Assembly: GCF_025210595.1 (NCBI RefSeq)
Contig: NZ_JAOARH010000079.1
Location: forward strand, 1 to 64,000
DNA: 64,000 nucleotides
Direction of reading: 5' to 3'
Source of the DNA: Winogradskyella sp.
GTDB taxonomy: Bacteria > Bacteroidota > Bacteroidia > Flavobacteriales > Flavobacteriaceae
Shown one piece after another: positions 47,150 to 57,221 of the stretch (positions are counted from its first letter, which is position 1; the number at the start of each line of letters is the position of its first letter). Position numbers and translations under genes: made by a program. The notes below the pieces were generated by a model. It worked only from the letters and a program-made list of their open reading frames with translations, ran no database searches and had not been told where the DNA came from.

Positions 47150-48097
47150 CTATTTAATTTCAACTGTTGTTTGTCGTTCTGTATTGACTGTGAGTTTTGT
47201 AACATCTGGCCTAGAATAATGACCTACTGGGTCAAAATTTTGACGCTCCTCTAACACACGACTAAAATCTATAGTTTGAATTATTAAACCTTCTTTATGT
47301 AAAACAGGTTCAACAACCCATTCACCATCAGGTCCTGCAATACAACTTCCGCCATTAGCCAAAGTATCTGGCGCATTTTTAAGAATTTTATCTAAATGTG
47401 GTGTGTCTTTAGGAAAATCATGTTTAGTCATTAAACTTGATACTGAAACCACAAAAGACCTAGATTCTCTAGCAATAAAACGTGTAATATCTTTAGTATT
47501 GTGATCGCTACCAGGCCAAACAGCAATGTGTAAATTTTCTCCTTGACCATATAAAGCCGTTCTTGGTAATGGCATCCAATTTTCCCAACAATTTAGGCCA
47601 CCAATAGTAAACGCTTTTAGTGAATGAACCTGTAACCCGTTACCATCTCCTGGTGCCCAAGTTAAACGCTCATCATAAGTAGGCTGTAATTTTCTATGTG
47701 AAGATTTTATCTCTCCTTTTTCGTTAATATAAACTAAAGATGCATAGATACTATGACCTCCTCTATCTAATGGACGCTCTATAACACCTAAATAAACTGC
47801 TATTTCATTATTCTTTGCTAATTGACATACAGCATCTAAATCCCCTTTTTCTATACAAATAGAATTGCTAACATAATGCGCATGTAATGCTTTATTAACT
47901 TCTGTATTCCATTCTGCACCTCCAGTTAATGCTAACCAAAATGGATAACCTGGAAGTAATGCTTCGCCAAAAACTATAAGTTCGCAATTATTATTTGAAG
48001 CTTCTTTAATAGAGTTTTCTATCTTTTTTAAAGTTGCTATTTTATCTAACCATACTGGCGAAATTTGCGCCATAGCTATCTTTAAGGAAGTATTCAT
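47150..48097 (-). CDS. Nitrilase-type carbon-nitrogen hydrolase
   Basis: This 315-aa enzyme has the nitrilase triad: Glu in VFGEALLPGYPFW, Lys in SHRKLQPTYDERLTW and Cys in GGLNCWENWMPL. The LNCWEN context matches true nitrilases (aliphatic/aromatic) rather than amidases. It turns nitriles into carboxylic acids plus ammonia in the cytosol. It ends against the UbiA gene start side and probably shares its transcript. The natural nitrile is unknown. Confidence 0.87.
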   Translation of the reverse strand: MNTSLKIAMAQISPVWLDKIATLKKIENSIKEASNNNCELIVFGEALLPGYPFWLALTGGAEWNTEVNKALHAHYVSNSICIEKGDLDAVCQLAKNNEIAVYLGVIERPLDRGGHSIYASLVYINEKGEIKSSHRKLQPTYDERLTWAPGDGNGLQVHSLKAFTIGGLNCWENWMPLPRTALYGQGENLHIAVWPGSDHNTKDITRFIARESRSFVVSVSSLMTKHDFPKDTPHLDKILKNAPDTLANGGSCIAGPDGEWVVEPVLHKEGLIIQTIDFSRVLEERQNFDPVGHYSRPDVTKLTVNTERQTTVEIK

Positions 48098-49000
48098 TTA
48101 TATACGATTTAAAACAACTGATATGTCAATTAATAAAATAGAAATAACACCAGATACAATAATAAATTTCAAAATATTATGAAGCATTAAATAATGCGGT
48201 TTTCTATTTGATTTCCATAGTATAAGTAGAAAAAGCATGAGTAACATTACACTTAAATAAAAGAAATAATACATATACCCTATTTTAAAAAATAAGATAA
48301 GTACTATACCAGATATTATTGTTAACACGCTTAGTACTGTAAGCATTTGCTTAGACGTTTTTTCACCATAAACCACAGGAACAGTCTTATAATCTAATGC
48401 TAAATCTCCTCTTATATTTTCTAAGTCTTTGGTTAATTCTCGCATAGAAATCAATAAGAACAAGAAAATAGCATGAGCAAAAATGACCAACTCAAAATTC
48501 TTATAATAAATAAAAATGGCAAAAAAAGGGGTTACTGTTAATATAGCAGAAATTAAGTTCCCTGTCATTGGTTGCTTTTTAAATCGATGCGAGTATAACC
48601 AAATTGCAAAAATATAAAGTGCAAAAAACAATACTGCCTTAAAAGACACATAGCTAGCAAATACAACTGCTAAAAAATTGAGCACAAAGTAAAATGATAA
48701 CTTAGTATTTTGACTCACTAAACGATCTAACATTGTTTTTCTTGGTCTATTAATTAGATCTTTTTCTGAATCATAAAAATTATTAATAATATAACCTGCT
48801 GCTATTGTTGCTGAAGATGACAACACCAACATTAAAAGATTAACATCAAAAAGCACTGACCTTAATGGTTTGTCTGGTGCAAAAATGTAAATAGAAGCTA
48901 AGTATTGAGCAATTACTACAACGAGTATATTGTAGCCTCGTACGACAGAAAAGAGGCTGAAAAATTTAAGTAGTATATGTTTCTGCCGTCTTGAAAGCAT
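48098..49000 (-). CDS. UbiA-family prenyltransferase
   Basis: This 300-aa polytopic protein has about eight to nine helices and the first Asp-rich motif, NNFYDSEKDLINRP (about 66-79), of UbiA enzymes. The second is around MRELTKDLENIRGD (about 187-200). In flavobacteria this type is often annotated as geranylgeranylglycerol-phosphate geranylgeranyltransferase, but its acceptor is not established. It follows two mevalonate-pathway genes, which fits use of polyprenyl diphosphate. It abuts the nitrilase gene with no gap. Confidence 0.83.
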   Translation of the reverse strand: MLSRRQKHILLKFFSLFSVVRGYNILVVVIAQYLASIYIFAPDKPLRSVLFDVNLLMLVLSSSATIAAGYIINNFYDSEKDLINRPRKTMLDRLVSQNTKLSFYFVLNFLAVVFASYVSFKAVLFFALYIFAIWLYSHRFKKQPMTGNLISAILTVTPFFAIFIYYKNFELVIFAHAIFLFLLISMRELTKDLENIRGDLALDYKTVPVVYGEKTSKQMLTVLSVLTIISGIVLILFFKIGYMYYFFYLSVMLLMLFLLILWKSNRKPHYLMLHNILKFIIVSGVISILLIDISVVLNRI

Positions 49001-49043
49001 ATATAATTTTGTGAGATCCTAAAAACACACTTAGGGTGACATA

Positions 49044-49973
49044 TCAAAAATTGTAAACAACTTCTAATTTTTGCCCTTTTAATGCCACTTTAGCTCTTTC
49101 AATATCTTCAGTAAAGCCTAATATATAGCCTCCACCACCAGAACCACAAAGTTTAAGGTAATAATCGTTAGTTTCAATACCGTTTTTCCAAAGCTCATGA
49201 AACTGCTTTGGTATCATAGGTTTAAAGTTGTTTAACACCACTTTAGATAATTGCTTAGTGTTTCTAAACAACGATTTTATATCACCTTTTAAGAAATCAT
49301 CTACACAAGCATCTGTGTGTTTAATAAATTGTTCTTTAAGCATACTTCTAAACCCTTCACTCTTCATATTTTCCATAAAGATGCTTACCATTGGTGCTGT
49401 TTCACCCACAATACCACTATCTAGTAAAAATACAGCGCCTTTTCCTTCTGAGCTTTGTGAAGGAATTCCTGTAGCCTCAATATTATCTTTAGACTTTATT
49501 AAAATAGGAAGACTTAAATAACTATTTAAAGGATCTAAACCTGAAGATTTACCGTGAAAAAACGATTCCATTGCCGAGAAAATTGCTTTAAGCTTTAAAA
49601 GTTTTTCTCGAGTTAAATTTTCTAAAACCGTTATCTTATCTGAAGCGTACTTATCATAGATTGCTGCCACCAAAGCTCCACTACTACCAACGCCATAGCC
49701 TTGGGGAATTGAAGAATCAAAGTACATACCAGCTTCAACATCTGATTTTAGTTTATCAACATCAAAAGATGCTAAATCTTTATCTATGTTTTCTAAATAA
49801 GAGGCAAACTGTATTAAGCTCTCATTAGATTTAATAGCTTCTTCCGAAGGATTTTCATCTACTTTTAATGCTCCATTATAAAAGTTATATGGTATAGATA
49901 ATCCTTTAGAATCTTTGATAATTCCATATTCACCAAAGAGTAAGATTTTAGAGTAAAAAAGGGGTCCTTTCAT
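49044..49973 (-). CDS. Mevalonate kinase (GHMP family)
   Basis: This 309-aa GHMP kinase has the phosphate-binding motif PQGYGVGSSGALVAAI (about 91-106), HGKSSGLDPLNS and the C-terminal LCGSGGGGYILGF (about 280). It phosphorylates mevalonate, supplying isopentenyl diphosphate synthesis. Diphosphomevalonate decarboxylase lies 77 bp upstream on the same strand. A separate promoter may lie between them. Other GHMP sugar kinases are less likely in this context. Confidence 0.85.
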   Translation of the reverse strand: MKGPLFYSKILLFGEYGIIKDSKGLSIPYNFYNGALKVDENPSEEAIKSNESLIQFASYLENIDKDLASFDVDKLKSDVEAGMYFDSSIPQGYGVGSSGALVAAIYDKYASDKITVLENLTREKLLKLKAIFSAMESFFHGKSSGLDPLNSYLSLPILIKSKDNIEATGIPSQSSEGKGAVFLLDSGIVGETAPMVSIFMENMKSEGFRSMLKEQFIKHTDACVDDFLKGDIKSLFRNTKQLSKVVLNNFKPMIPKQFHELWKNGIETNDYYLKLCGSGGGGYILGFTEDIERAKVALKGQKLEVVYNF

Positions 49974-49997
49974 TGCGATTTAAACAATTTATTACAA

Positions 49998-50032
49998 CAA
50001 ATATACGTATTTTAATCCTATATGGTTTGCAA
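49998..50032 (-). promoter_or_regulatory. Candidate promoter of the mevalonate kinase gene
   Basis: On the minus strand TATATTTG (50005-49998) is a perfect -7 box. A TTG (50032-50030) lies 24 bases upstream, slightly longer than usual. The -7 box is 24 bases before ATG 49973. Confidence 0.45.
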
Positions 50033-50050
50033 TCAATATTTAACGTTGTA

Positions 50051-51133
50051 TTAAATTTCTATTAATTGCGCACCTTTACCTACATAATCTGTAATAAAAT
50101 GCTCGTTTTGGCAATACGTTGCTAAATCATTTTTTATGAATTGTAGGATATTGTCTTTTTCGTTTTCTGGGTATAACACATGTACATTTGCACCTGCATC
50201 TAAAGTAAAGCATACTTTAGAATTGGTTTCATTTCTATACTGCCAAATTCTATTTATAATACTGAGTGTATTGGGTTTCATAAGTATAAAATAAGGCATG
50301 CTAGTCATCATCATTGCATGAAGCGTTAACGCTTCACTTTCAACAATTTTTATAAATGCATCTAAATCACCTAAAGCTAAAATAGTTTTAAGCTTTGCTA
50401 AATTATTATGTGCTTGAGAAAAACGCTCTTTAGCAAAAGGGTGACCAAACATTAGCTTATGACCAACTGTACTACTCACTTGTTTTTCACCTTTATCTAC
50501 TAAGAGAATAGTGTCTTGATAATTTTTAAAATTAGCATGAACATCATCATCAAACTTTATTCCATATAAATCTGAACTTTCTGTACTCTCATTTTGTCCC
50601 CAAACCACTAATTCTCCTTCTATACTTCTACAAGCACTTCCTGAACCTAATCTTGCTAAAAACGAAGCTTTTTTATTAAAGTATAAATTAGTCATTTCGG
50701 TTAAACTCAGTGACCGTTCTAAACTCATTAAACAAAGAGCCAACGCACTCATACCAGAAGCAGAAGATGCAATACCAGAACTATGCGGAAACGTATTAGA
50801 TGTTTCTATTTTAAAATGATAATCTCTCAGAAATGGCATATAGCTTTCTATACGCTCAAAAAAAGTTTGAATTTTCGGCTTAAAAGCTTCATTTTTTTCA
50901 CCTTCAAAATACACATCAAAACTAAAATCTTTATTAGCTTTTTTAGTATAAGTGACTTCTGTAATTGTTTTACAATTAGATAATGTAAAACTAATAGAAG
51001 GGTTTTCTGGAATTTGATGTTCTCTTTTTCCCCAATATTTTATTAAGGCTATATTACTTGGCGAAGACCATTTTACTTTGCCTTTTTCAATATTTGAATT
51101 ATAAGATTCAAGAATAAAATCTTGTGCTGTCAT
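50051..51133 (-). CDS. mvaD: Diphosphomevalonate decarboxylase
   Basis: This is a 360-aa enzyme from ATG 51133 (MTAQDFILES), two codons after another ATG at 51139. It has the GHMP phosphate loop SSGIASSASGMSALAL, the early NIALIKYWGKRE motif and TLDAGANVHVLYP at the C-terminus, which holds the catalytic Asp. It forms isopentenyl diphosphate from diphosphomevalonate. Together with the mevalonate kinase it shows that the organism uses the mevalonate pathway, as flavobacteria do. Confidence 0.9.
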   Translation of the reverse strand: MTAQDFILESYNSNIEKGKVKWSSPSNIALIKYWGKREHQIPENPSISFTLSNCKTITEVTYTKKANKDFSFDVYFEGEKNEAFKPKIQTFFERIESYMPFLRDYHFKIETSNTFPHSSGIASSASGMSALALCLMSLERSLSLTEMTNLYFNKKASFLARLGSGSACRSIEGELVVWGQNESTESSDLYGIKFDDDVHANFKNYQDTILLVDKGEKQVSSTVGHKLMFGHPFAKERFSQAHNNLAKLKTILALGDLDAFIKIVESEALTLHAMMMTSMPYFILMKPNTLSIINRIWQYRNETNSKVCFTLDAGANVHVLYPENEKDNILQFIKNDLATYCQNEHFITDYVGKGAQLIEI

Positions 51134-51151
51134 ATACATGTTTTTCTAATG

Positions 51152-51159
51152 CAAAAATA
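51152..51159 (-). promoter_or_regulatory. -7 promoter box of mvaD
   Basis: On the minus strand TATTTTTG followed by CA matches TAnnTTTG and lies about 19 bases upstream of ATG 51133. No -33 box is evident. Confidence 0.42.
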
Positions 51160-51185
51160 ACTAAAATCAATAGTTAGATTTAGTT

Positions 51186-51716
51186 TTATAAAGACATTGC
51201 TAATAATTTTACCATGGTTTTATAGTTTCTAGAAGTAGCATTGATTTTCAATTTCCTTTCAAAAAAATTTAAACTGAATTTTGCATTACCATAACCTTTG
51301 CCACAATAAAAATAAATAGCGTCATTAACTATAGCATACTCTTCATTTTCGTAAATTTTATTGCTTGCTTCTTTTACCAAATCTTTATCTGGTACTTCTG
51401 AAAGAATAGCAAAATAGCTATTAGTTTTTTTCTCTTCAGGAAAAGGGCAATCATCAAAAATAGTTTTTAGTTGTGCTCTGGTTCTTACCAATACAGAAAC
51501 TTCAAAGCCAAAATGATCGATCATCGCCATTTGGATTTGATTTTCTATATTTAAAATATTTGTATTATTAGTTTGAAAAATAACATTACCAGTCTGAATA
51601 TAGGTTCTCACATTCTCTAAACCCAATTTAGACAACAGCAGTCTAAGCTCTGCCATGGGCACTTTCTTATGTCCGCCAACATTAATCCCTCTTAATAATG
51701 CAATAAATGTATTCAT
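51186..51716 (-). CDS. DUF1697 protein
   Basis: This 176-aa protein starts with the DUF1697 signature FIALLRGINVGGHKKVPMAE, followed by LENVRTYIQTGNVIFQT. The family is widespread and uncharacterised, with an alpha/beta fold. It overlaps the stop of the flavoprotein gene by one base (TAATG), so it is co-translated with it. No function can be given. Confidence 0.85.
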   Translation of the reverse strand: MNTFIALLRGINVGGHKKVPMAELRLLLSKLGLENVRTYIQTGNVIFQTNNTNILNIENQIQMAMIDHFGFEVSVLVRTRAQLKTIFDDCPFPEEKKTNSYFAILSEVPDKDLVKEASNKIYENEEYAIVNDAIYFYCGKGYGNAKFSLNFFERKLKINATSRNYKTMVKLLAMSL

Positions 51717-52930
51717 TATTTAGTAATTGATTTTGCCACAATATAAGCTCCTGTCCACGCATTCTGAAAATTAAAACCTCCTGTTACCGCATCTACATTA
51801 ATGACTTCTCCTGCAAAAAACAGATTTGGGATTATTTTACTTTCAAAGGTTTTAAAGTTAATCTCTTTTAAATCTACACCTCCAGCTGTAACAAATTCTT
51901 CTTTAAACGTGCTTTTTCCTGTTACTTTAAAAACAGCTCTTGTTAGTTGACTTGACAAGGCCTCAATTTGAACTTTATTGACATCTGCCCAACGTGTGCT
52001 TTCGTTAATATTTGAAGCTAAAACCAATTGCCTCCAAAGACGTTTTGGCAAATCGAATTGCGTATAATTAACTACTTGTTTTTTAGATAATTCTTGCTTT
52101 AAATCTTTAAGCGTTGCTTTACACGATTCTATTTCCTGTTTGATGAAATTAACTTCTATGTCAAATTGATAGTTTAGCTTCGCTAGTTCCACAGCTCCAA
52201 ATGCTGATAGTTTTAAAATGGCTGGAGCGCTCATACCTACATGAGTCACCAACAATGGCCCTTCTGAAATCAAATCTGTTCCCACGACTTTAATTTCTAC
52301 ATCTTTTGCGACTACTCCTGGTATATTTTTAATGCGTTTATCTTTGATATCAAAAGTAAATAGTGATGGTACTGGTGGTATAATAGTGTGTCCTAAATCT
52401 TTAAGCAAACTCCATACTTTCGGATTGCTTCCTGTAGCAACTACAAGTTGTTTGCATCTTAAAGTGTCTTGAGATGTTTTAATTAAAAAATCACCTCCCC
52501 TAATATCTATTGATTGCACAGAATGATTATAAAGCATTTCGACATTATGCTTTTTGGCCTCGTATAAAAAGCAATCGATAATAGTTTGAGAAGAATTGGA
52601 AACTGGAAACATTCTGCCATCCTCCTCAATTTTAAGTTCAACACCTCTTTTTTCAAACCATTCAATCGTATCTCCAGTCATAAAAGTGTGAAAAGGACCC
52701 AACAATTCTTTTTCGCCACGTGGATAATTCTTCACTAATTCCGAAGGCATAAATTCTGCATGTGTTACATTACATCGTCCACCACCAGAAACCTTTACTT
52801 TTTGCAAGCCTTGCTTACCACGTTCTAAAATTGCAACAGATAATTCTGGGTGCTGTTCGGCTATATTAATGGCTGCAAAAAAACCAGCAGCTCCTCCTCC
52901 AATAATTATAATATCTTTACGCTTATTCAA
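51716..52930 (-). CDS. BaiN/HI0933-family NAD(P)/FAD-dependent oxidoreductase
   Basis: This 404-aa flavoprotein has the FAD-binding start IIIIGGGAAGFFAAINIAE and the family motif KVKVSGGGRCNVTH. It has TGGFNFQNAWTGAYIVA at the C-terminus, and AGEVINVDAVTGG preceding it. The BaiN/YhiN family has been linked to reduction of unsaturated substrates, but the natural substrate here is unknown. It is cytosolic. DUF1697 follows with a TAATG overlap. Confidence 0.85.
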   Translation of the reverse strand: MNKRKDIIIIGGGAAGFFAAINIAEQHPELSVAILERGKQGLQKVKVSGGGRCNVTHAEFMPSELVKNYPRGEKELLGPFHTFMTGDTIEWFEKRGVELKIEEDGRMFPVSNSSQTIIDCFLYEAKKHNVEMLYNHSVQSIDIRGGDFLIKTSQDTLRCKQLVVATGSNPKVWSLLKDLGHTIIPPVPSLFTFDIKDKRIKNIPGVVAKDVEIKVVGTDLISEGPLLVTHVGMSAPAILKLSAFGAVELAKLNYQFDIEVNFIKQEIESCKATLKDLKQELSKKQVVNYTQFDLPKRLWRQLVLASNINESTRWADVNKVQIEALSSQLTRAVFKVTGKSTFKEEFVTAGGVDLKEINFKTFESKIIPNLFFAGEVINVDAVTGGFNFQNAWTGAYIVAKSITK

Positions 52931-52960
52931 AAGTTTATGTTTAGAAAATCTAAAATTACA

Positions 52961-53812
52961 ATGTTAAAGCCCAAAAGACTAATATTTCTTTTACTTCTTG
53001 TTGTAAGTTGCGAAACCGGAAACCTAACCACTTTAATCGATTTACCTTTAAGTCTTAGCGAAGTTTCTGGTATTGCTATAGATAGACCAAACAATGTTAT
53101 TTGGATGGTTAATGATAGTGGCAACAAACCTATTCTTTATGGATTAGATGCTTCTGGTGACATAGCGCAAGCCATAAAAATAAAAGCAAAAAACAGAGAT
53201 TGGGAAGATTTAACTATGGATCCTAGAGGCAACTTATACATTGGTGACTTTGGTAATAATGGTAATGACAGAAAAAACCTTTCTATACTAAAAATTGCTG
53301 CGGATTCTTTAAAAATGGAACCCAAGTCTATTGTACCAGAAGTGATTCGTTTTAAATATCCTGAGCAAAAGAAATTCCCTCCCAAAAAGAATAAACGTCA
53401 TTTTGATTGTGAAGCGTTTTTCTACCATAACGATAGTTTATATCTTTTTACCAAAAGCCGTTCTTCAAAAGAAAAAGGAAAAACTAACCTTTATAGCTTA
53501 CCAGCTAAAAAAGGAAAATATAAAGCTAAACTTATAAGCTCATTAAATACTTGTGATGAATCTAAATGCTGGGTAACATCTGCTGATATTAATGCAAAAG
53601 GCGATAAAATGGCTATTTTAACAGAAAACTCTGTTTTTGTTTTTTCTAATTTAGATACAAAAAATTTCCTTCAATCTGAAGCTAAACGTTATACTTTCTC
53701 TTATAATTCTCAAAAAGAAAGTGTGGTATTTAAAAATGATAGCACACTCTATATTGCCGATGAATATTTAGGAGTTGATGGCGGCAATTTATATGAATTT
53801 AACATCGATTAA
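52961..53812 (+). CDS. Lipoprotein of unknown function with propeller-like segments
   Basis: From ATG 52961 this is a 283-aa protein with a lipobox-type signal, MLKPKRLIFLLLLVVSCETG (Cys17). The body has repeated strand-turn segments such as VSGIAIDRPNNVIWMVND, LTMDPRGNLYIGDFGN and SADINAKGDKMAIL, like a beta-propeller of the SdiA/NHL-like type. An open frame extends upstream to 52850 but would remove the signal and overlap the divergent flavoprotein. It is probably anchored in the outer membrane. I recognise no enzyme motif. Confidence 0.75.
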   Translation: MLKPKRLIFLLLLVVSCETGNLTTLIDLPLSLSEVSGIAIDRPNNVIWMVNDSGNKPILYGLDASGDIAQAIKIKAKNRDWEDLTMDPRGNLYIGDFGNNGNDRKNLSILKIAADSLKMEPKSIVPEVIRFKYPEQKKFPPKKNKRHFDCEAFFYHNDSLYLFTKSRSSKEKGKTNLYSLPAKKGKYKAKLISSLNTCDESKCWVTSADINAKGDKMAILTENSVFVFSNLDTKNFLQSEAKRYTFSYNSQKESVVFKNDSTLYIADEYLGVDGGNLYEFNID

Positions 53813-53908
53813 TAGTCCTTATCAATTGTGGTTACTAGGCTGCCAACTTTTTCAATTTAGCTGACAACCTGTAACACTTTTTAATTCTTAAAACTGAAAA
53901 ACACTATT

Positions 53909-54739
53909 TTACTGAATGGTATAAGTAGTTCTTACGACTTCACTTAATCTAAAATACCCAAGCACTTCCTCGTCTGCATTATTAGGGTTTATACAGTTTC
54001 CTTTTAGCTGCACTGGTGTCGTCTGAAAAGGACCACCTCCATCACTTTCAGACTGTTCAATTAATATATCTATGTAATTATAATACTGCTCAGAGATACC
54101 ATAAACACTAATATCTACTGTTGCACCTTCAACTAAATCTTCATTATCAAACTCAATAAAGTTTTCGTTACCATCTGTAAATTGATCGCTTAAGGCTTCT
54201 AATGTAAGTAATGTATTTACCGAAGAATTAAATTCACCTAAATAAAAATTATCTATACCAATAGGATCATCAAAAAATACTTTAATCTGAATTTCATCAT
54301 CATCAAAACCTCCCTCAACCGTTTGCTCTATGTCATTAATATCTGTAACTGGCGTTAAAGTTTCTGTAGCAACATAGGTTTCATTATTATACAATATTTC
54401 TAAAGTATACGTTTTATCTATTTCAGGTTGAAAAGTATTGGTGATATAATCACCATTATTTTGATCTTCAAAAACAAATTGCATTCCATCATCTACTTTA
54501 GTTACTATTACGGATGCACCTGTTACTGGAACATCTGGATTGCTGTCAAAAAAGGCAGTAGATTGACTTAGTTTAATGGTCTGTGTTTGTCCCGAAGTGC
54601 CTTTTTCCCAATTAATGGAAGCCTCCACCACTAATCTGGATCCACCATTCGGGACATCCACATCCACCGTGTCAGTACACGAGCTAAATAAACCAATCAC
54701 TATTAAAACTAAGGCTATATTTTTATATCTATTTTTCAT
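53909..54739 (-). CDS. DUF4249 lipoprotein
   Basis: This 276-aa protein has a lipobox signal ending LFSSCTDT (Cys21), followed by the DUF4249 layout: RLVVEASINWEKG, TGASVIVTKVDDG and FQPEIDKTYTLEILYNNETY. These proteins typically pair with a CarboxypepD-type TonB receptor, as here, where the receptor gene lies four bases upstream on the same strand. They may act as surface partners in uptake or as extracellular binding proteins. The ligand is unknown. Confidence 0.85.
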   Translation of the reverse strand: MKNRYKNIALVLIVIGLFSSCTDTVDVDVPNGGSRLVVEASINWEKGTSGQTQTIKLSQSTAFFDSNPDVPVTGASVIVTKVDDGMQFVFEDQNNGDYITNTFQPEIDKTYTLEILYNNETYVATETLTPVTDINDIEQTVEGGFDDDEIQIKVFFDDPIGIDNFYLGEFNSSVNTLLTLEALSDQFTDGNENFIEFDNEDLVEGATVDISVYGISEQYYNYIDILIEQSESDGGGPFQTTPVQLKGNCINPNNADEEVLGYFRLSEVVRTTYTIQ

Positions 54740-54743
54740 TATT

Positions 54744-57113
54744 CTAAAATTTAAAATTATAAGACACTGAAGGTATTATGCCAAAAATTGCAGTACGTGT
54801 AGCTTCATTTACACCTGTATCTGTATTTTGCCCAAAGGTTATAGAAGCTGCATTTTTTCGATTGTAAACATTATATATACTAAACACCCATTCACCTTTC
54901 CAATTGCGGTCTTTATTTTTACGTGGTGTTAGTGTTGCCGAAAGGTCTAGTCTATGATAAGCTGGTAATCTATCTGCATTTCTTTCAGAATATGTAGCTA
55001 CGGACAATCCGTTATACTGAAATTGTCCATTAGGGTACGTTACAGGTCGCCCTGTTTGAAAGGCAAAATTACCTCCAAAACGCCATTTATCATTTAATTT
55101 ATAGCTTCCAGTGAATGAAATGTCATGTGTTCTATCATAAGGTGTGCTATACCATTTACCATTATTAATACCTAAACCACCTGCTTCACCTCCTGGTGTG
55201 CGTTGCTCTGACTTAGAAAGCGTATAGGCTAACCATCCCGTAAATTTTCCTTTATTTTTACGCAACAACAGCTCTAATCCATAAGCCCTAGATTCACCAA
55301 CAAGAATTTCGGTTTCTATAGTATTTTGCGCTATAAGATCTGCACCATCTATGTAATCTACTCTATTATCAATGGTTTTGTAATATGCTTCAGCCTCTAT
55401 AGAAAACATATTGTTTTTGAAATTCCTAAAGTAACCCACAGCAAACTGATCTGCTATTTGTGGCTCTATAAACTTACCGCTTGGTGCCCAAACATCTAAA
55501 GGTGTTGCAGAAGTAGTGTTAGAAATTAAATGTAAATATTGCGCCATTCTATTATAACTTGCTTTAACTGAAGATTTTTCGTTAAGCTGATATGATAATG
55601 CAAAACGCGGTTCAAAATTTCCAAAATCTGCAATACTTTTTCCACTGCCATACTCGGTTTCTCCTATAGGATTAGCACGCTCATATATATCTAATTGTTC
55701 GTTATAGACTACAGGCAAACCATTAGCATAATTATTTAATGTTTGCTTTCCTAATCTATTAAAATAACTATAACGTAGACCATATTGCGCAGTAAGCTTG
55801 TCTGATATTTTATGCTCTAATCCTGCATACACACCAGCTTCAAATGCAAATTTATCGTCTAAATTCATAGCATTAATACCAGAACTTTCATTTAACGGAT
55901 TTAATTGCCCAGGATTAAAATTGTAATATATACCACTAATACCTAAATCGAACTTTAGTTTATCACTAGCGTAATAACCCAAATCGTATTTAACATTATA
56001 ATTGTTAATATCAGATTTCCAATCAATACCTTCTGCATCAATTTCAAGATTATAATTATAGCGACTGTAGATTAAAGAAAAATTAGAAAACAATTTGTCG
56101 TTAAAGATGTGATTCCAACGTAAATTACCTGAAAGATTTCCATAAGAATTGGTGAAGAAATTAGACAAGCTAAAACTATCATTACCAAAATAACCTGAAA
56201 GGTATAGCTTATTTTTTTCGTTAAGTTCGTAATTGGTCTTTAGGTTTAAATCATAAAATCCTGCGCGATTGTCATTATTAGCCAGAGCTAAAAATATATT
56301 AGCATAAGAAGCACGACCAGATAAAAGAAAAGAGCCTTTATCCTTAAACGTTGGTCCTTCTACTGTAAGTCTACTAGAAATTGCACCTATACCACCAGAA
56401 AGTTTAAAATCTTTACTATTTCCGTCTTTTTGACGAATATCTAATACTGATGATGCACGCCCTCCATAGCGTGCTGGTATACCTCCTTTATATAGTTTAA
56501 TATCCTTAATCGCATCTGTATTAAACACCGAAAAGAAACCAAATAAATGAGATGCATTATAGATAATAGCCTCGTCTAACAATACTAAATTTTGATCCTC
56601 AGCACCACCTCTAACATTAAAACCCGAGGCACCTTCACCTGCATTAGTAACACCTGGAAGCATTTGTATAGATTTTATAACATCTACTTCTCCCATAACT
56701 GCTGGCATTTGCTTTATTGTTTGGCTAGACAATTTTGCCACACTCATTTGTGGTGTTCTAAGATTTACTTTTTTAGACTCTTCGGCAGTAATAACAACTT
56801 CGTCTAACTGCCCAGCATCTTCCTCAAGTTCTGTATTGAACTTAATATTTTTATCTAGCACTATATTTTTCTCAATCGTAGCGTAGCCCATGTATGAAAT
56901 CACCAAAGTGTAATTTCCTTTTGGTGCAGTGAGTGAGTAAAAACCATATTCATTGGTTGTAGCTCCTATAGTAGTTCCTTTTAATAAAATACTGGCACCT
57001 AAAAGGGTTTCGCCATTGGATTGATCTTTTAAAGTTCCGCTTATGGAAAACTTTTCTTGTGCTTGGCTAAAATTAACCAGTACAAGCAATCCTAAAATCA
57101 ACAGTTTATTCAT
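54744..57113 (-). CDS. TonB-dependent receptor with CarboxypepD_reg-like N-terminus
   Basis: From ATG 57113 this is a 789-aa protein with signal MNKLLILGLLVLVNFSQAQ, a carboxypeptidase-regulatory-like domain (about 20-105), a plug (about 110-220, with GFNVRGGAEDQNLVLLDE) and a beta-barrel ending in a Phe (VSYNFKF). It imports a ligand across the outer membrane using TonB energy. The DUF4249 gene follows after four bases and is probably co-expressed. A TTG at 57137 is in frame but sits inside the promoter. No SusD partner is present, so the ligand is unlikely to be a typical Sus polysaccharide. Confidence 0.88.
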   Translation of the reverse strand: MNKLLILGLLVLVNFSQAQEKFSISGTLKDQSNGETLLGASILLKGTTIGATTNEYGFYSLTAPKGNYTLVISYMGYATIEKNIVLDKNIKFNTELEEDAGQLDEVVITAEESKKVNLRTPQMSVAKLSSQTIKQMPAVMGEVDVIKSIQMLPGVTNAGEGASGFNVRGGAEDQNLVLLDEAIIYNASHLFGFFSVFNTDAIKDIKLYKGGIPARYGGRASSVLDIRQKDGNSKDFKLSGGIGAISSRLTVEGPTFKDKGSFLLSGRASYANIFLALANNDNRAGFYDLNLKTNYELNEKNKLYLSGYFGNDSFSLSNFFTNSYGNLSGNLRWNHIFNDKLFSNFSLIYSRYNYNLEIDAEGIDWKSDINNYNVKYDLGYYASDKLKFDLGISGIYYNFNPGQLNPLNESSGINAMNLDDKFAFEAGVYAGLEHKISDKLTAQYGLRYSYFNRLGKQTLNNYANGLPVVYNEQLDIYERANPIGETEYGSGKSIADFGNFEPRFALSYQLNEKSSVKASYNRMAQYLHLISNTTSATPLDVWAPSGKFIEPQIADQFAVGYFRNFKNNMFSIEAEAYYKTIDNRVDYIDGADLIAQNTIETEILVGESRAYGLELLLRKNKGKFTGWLAYTLSKSEQRTPGGEAGGLGINNGKWYSTPYDRTHDISFTGSYKLNDKWRFGGNFAFQTGRPVTYPNGQFQYNGLSVATYSERNADRLPAYHRLDLSATLTPRKNKDRNWKGEWVFSIYNVYNRKNAASITFGQNTDTGVNEATRTAIFGIIPSVSYNFKF

Positions 57114-57134
57114 AAATATTTTTGTTTGGTTCGC

Positions 57135-57168
57135 CAAATATAACGACGTCTACATGGTCTAATTACAA
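57135..57168 (-). promoter_or_regulatory. Promoter of the TonB receptor gene
   Basis: On the minus strand TATATTTG (57142-57135) is a perfect -7 box and a TTG (57168-57166) lies 23 bases upstream. The -7 box is 21 bases before ATG 57113. Confidence 0.5.
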
Positions 57169-57221
57169 GCTATTGTTGAGATAGGTGCAGAACGACTTTT
57201 TTTGGTGCGAAATGATTTGAG

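Noticed and set aside
53813..53908. Intrinsic terminator between the lipoprotein and DUF4249 genes
   Set aside because: The repeated CTG-CAAC words are direct, not inverted, and no stem with a T-tract is present.
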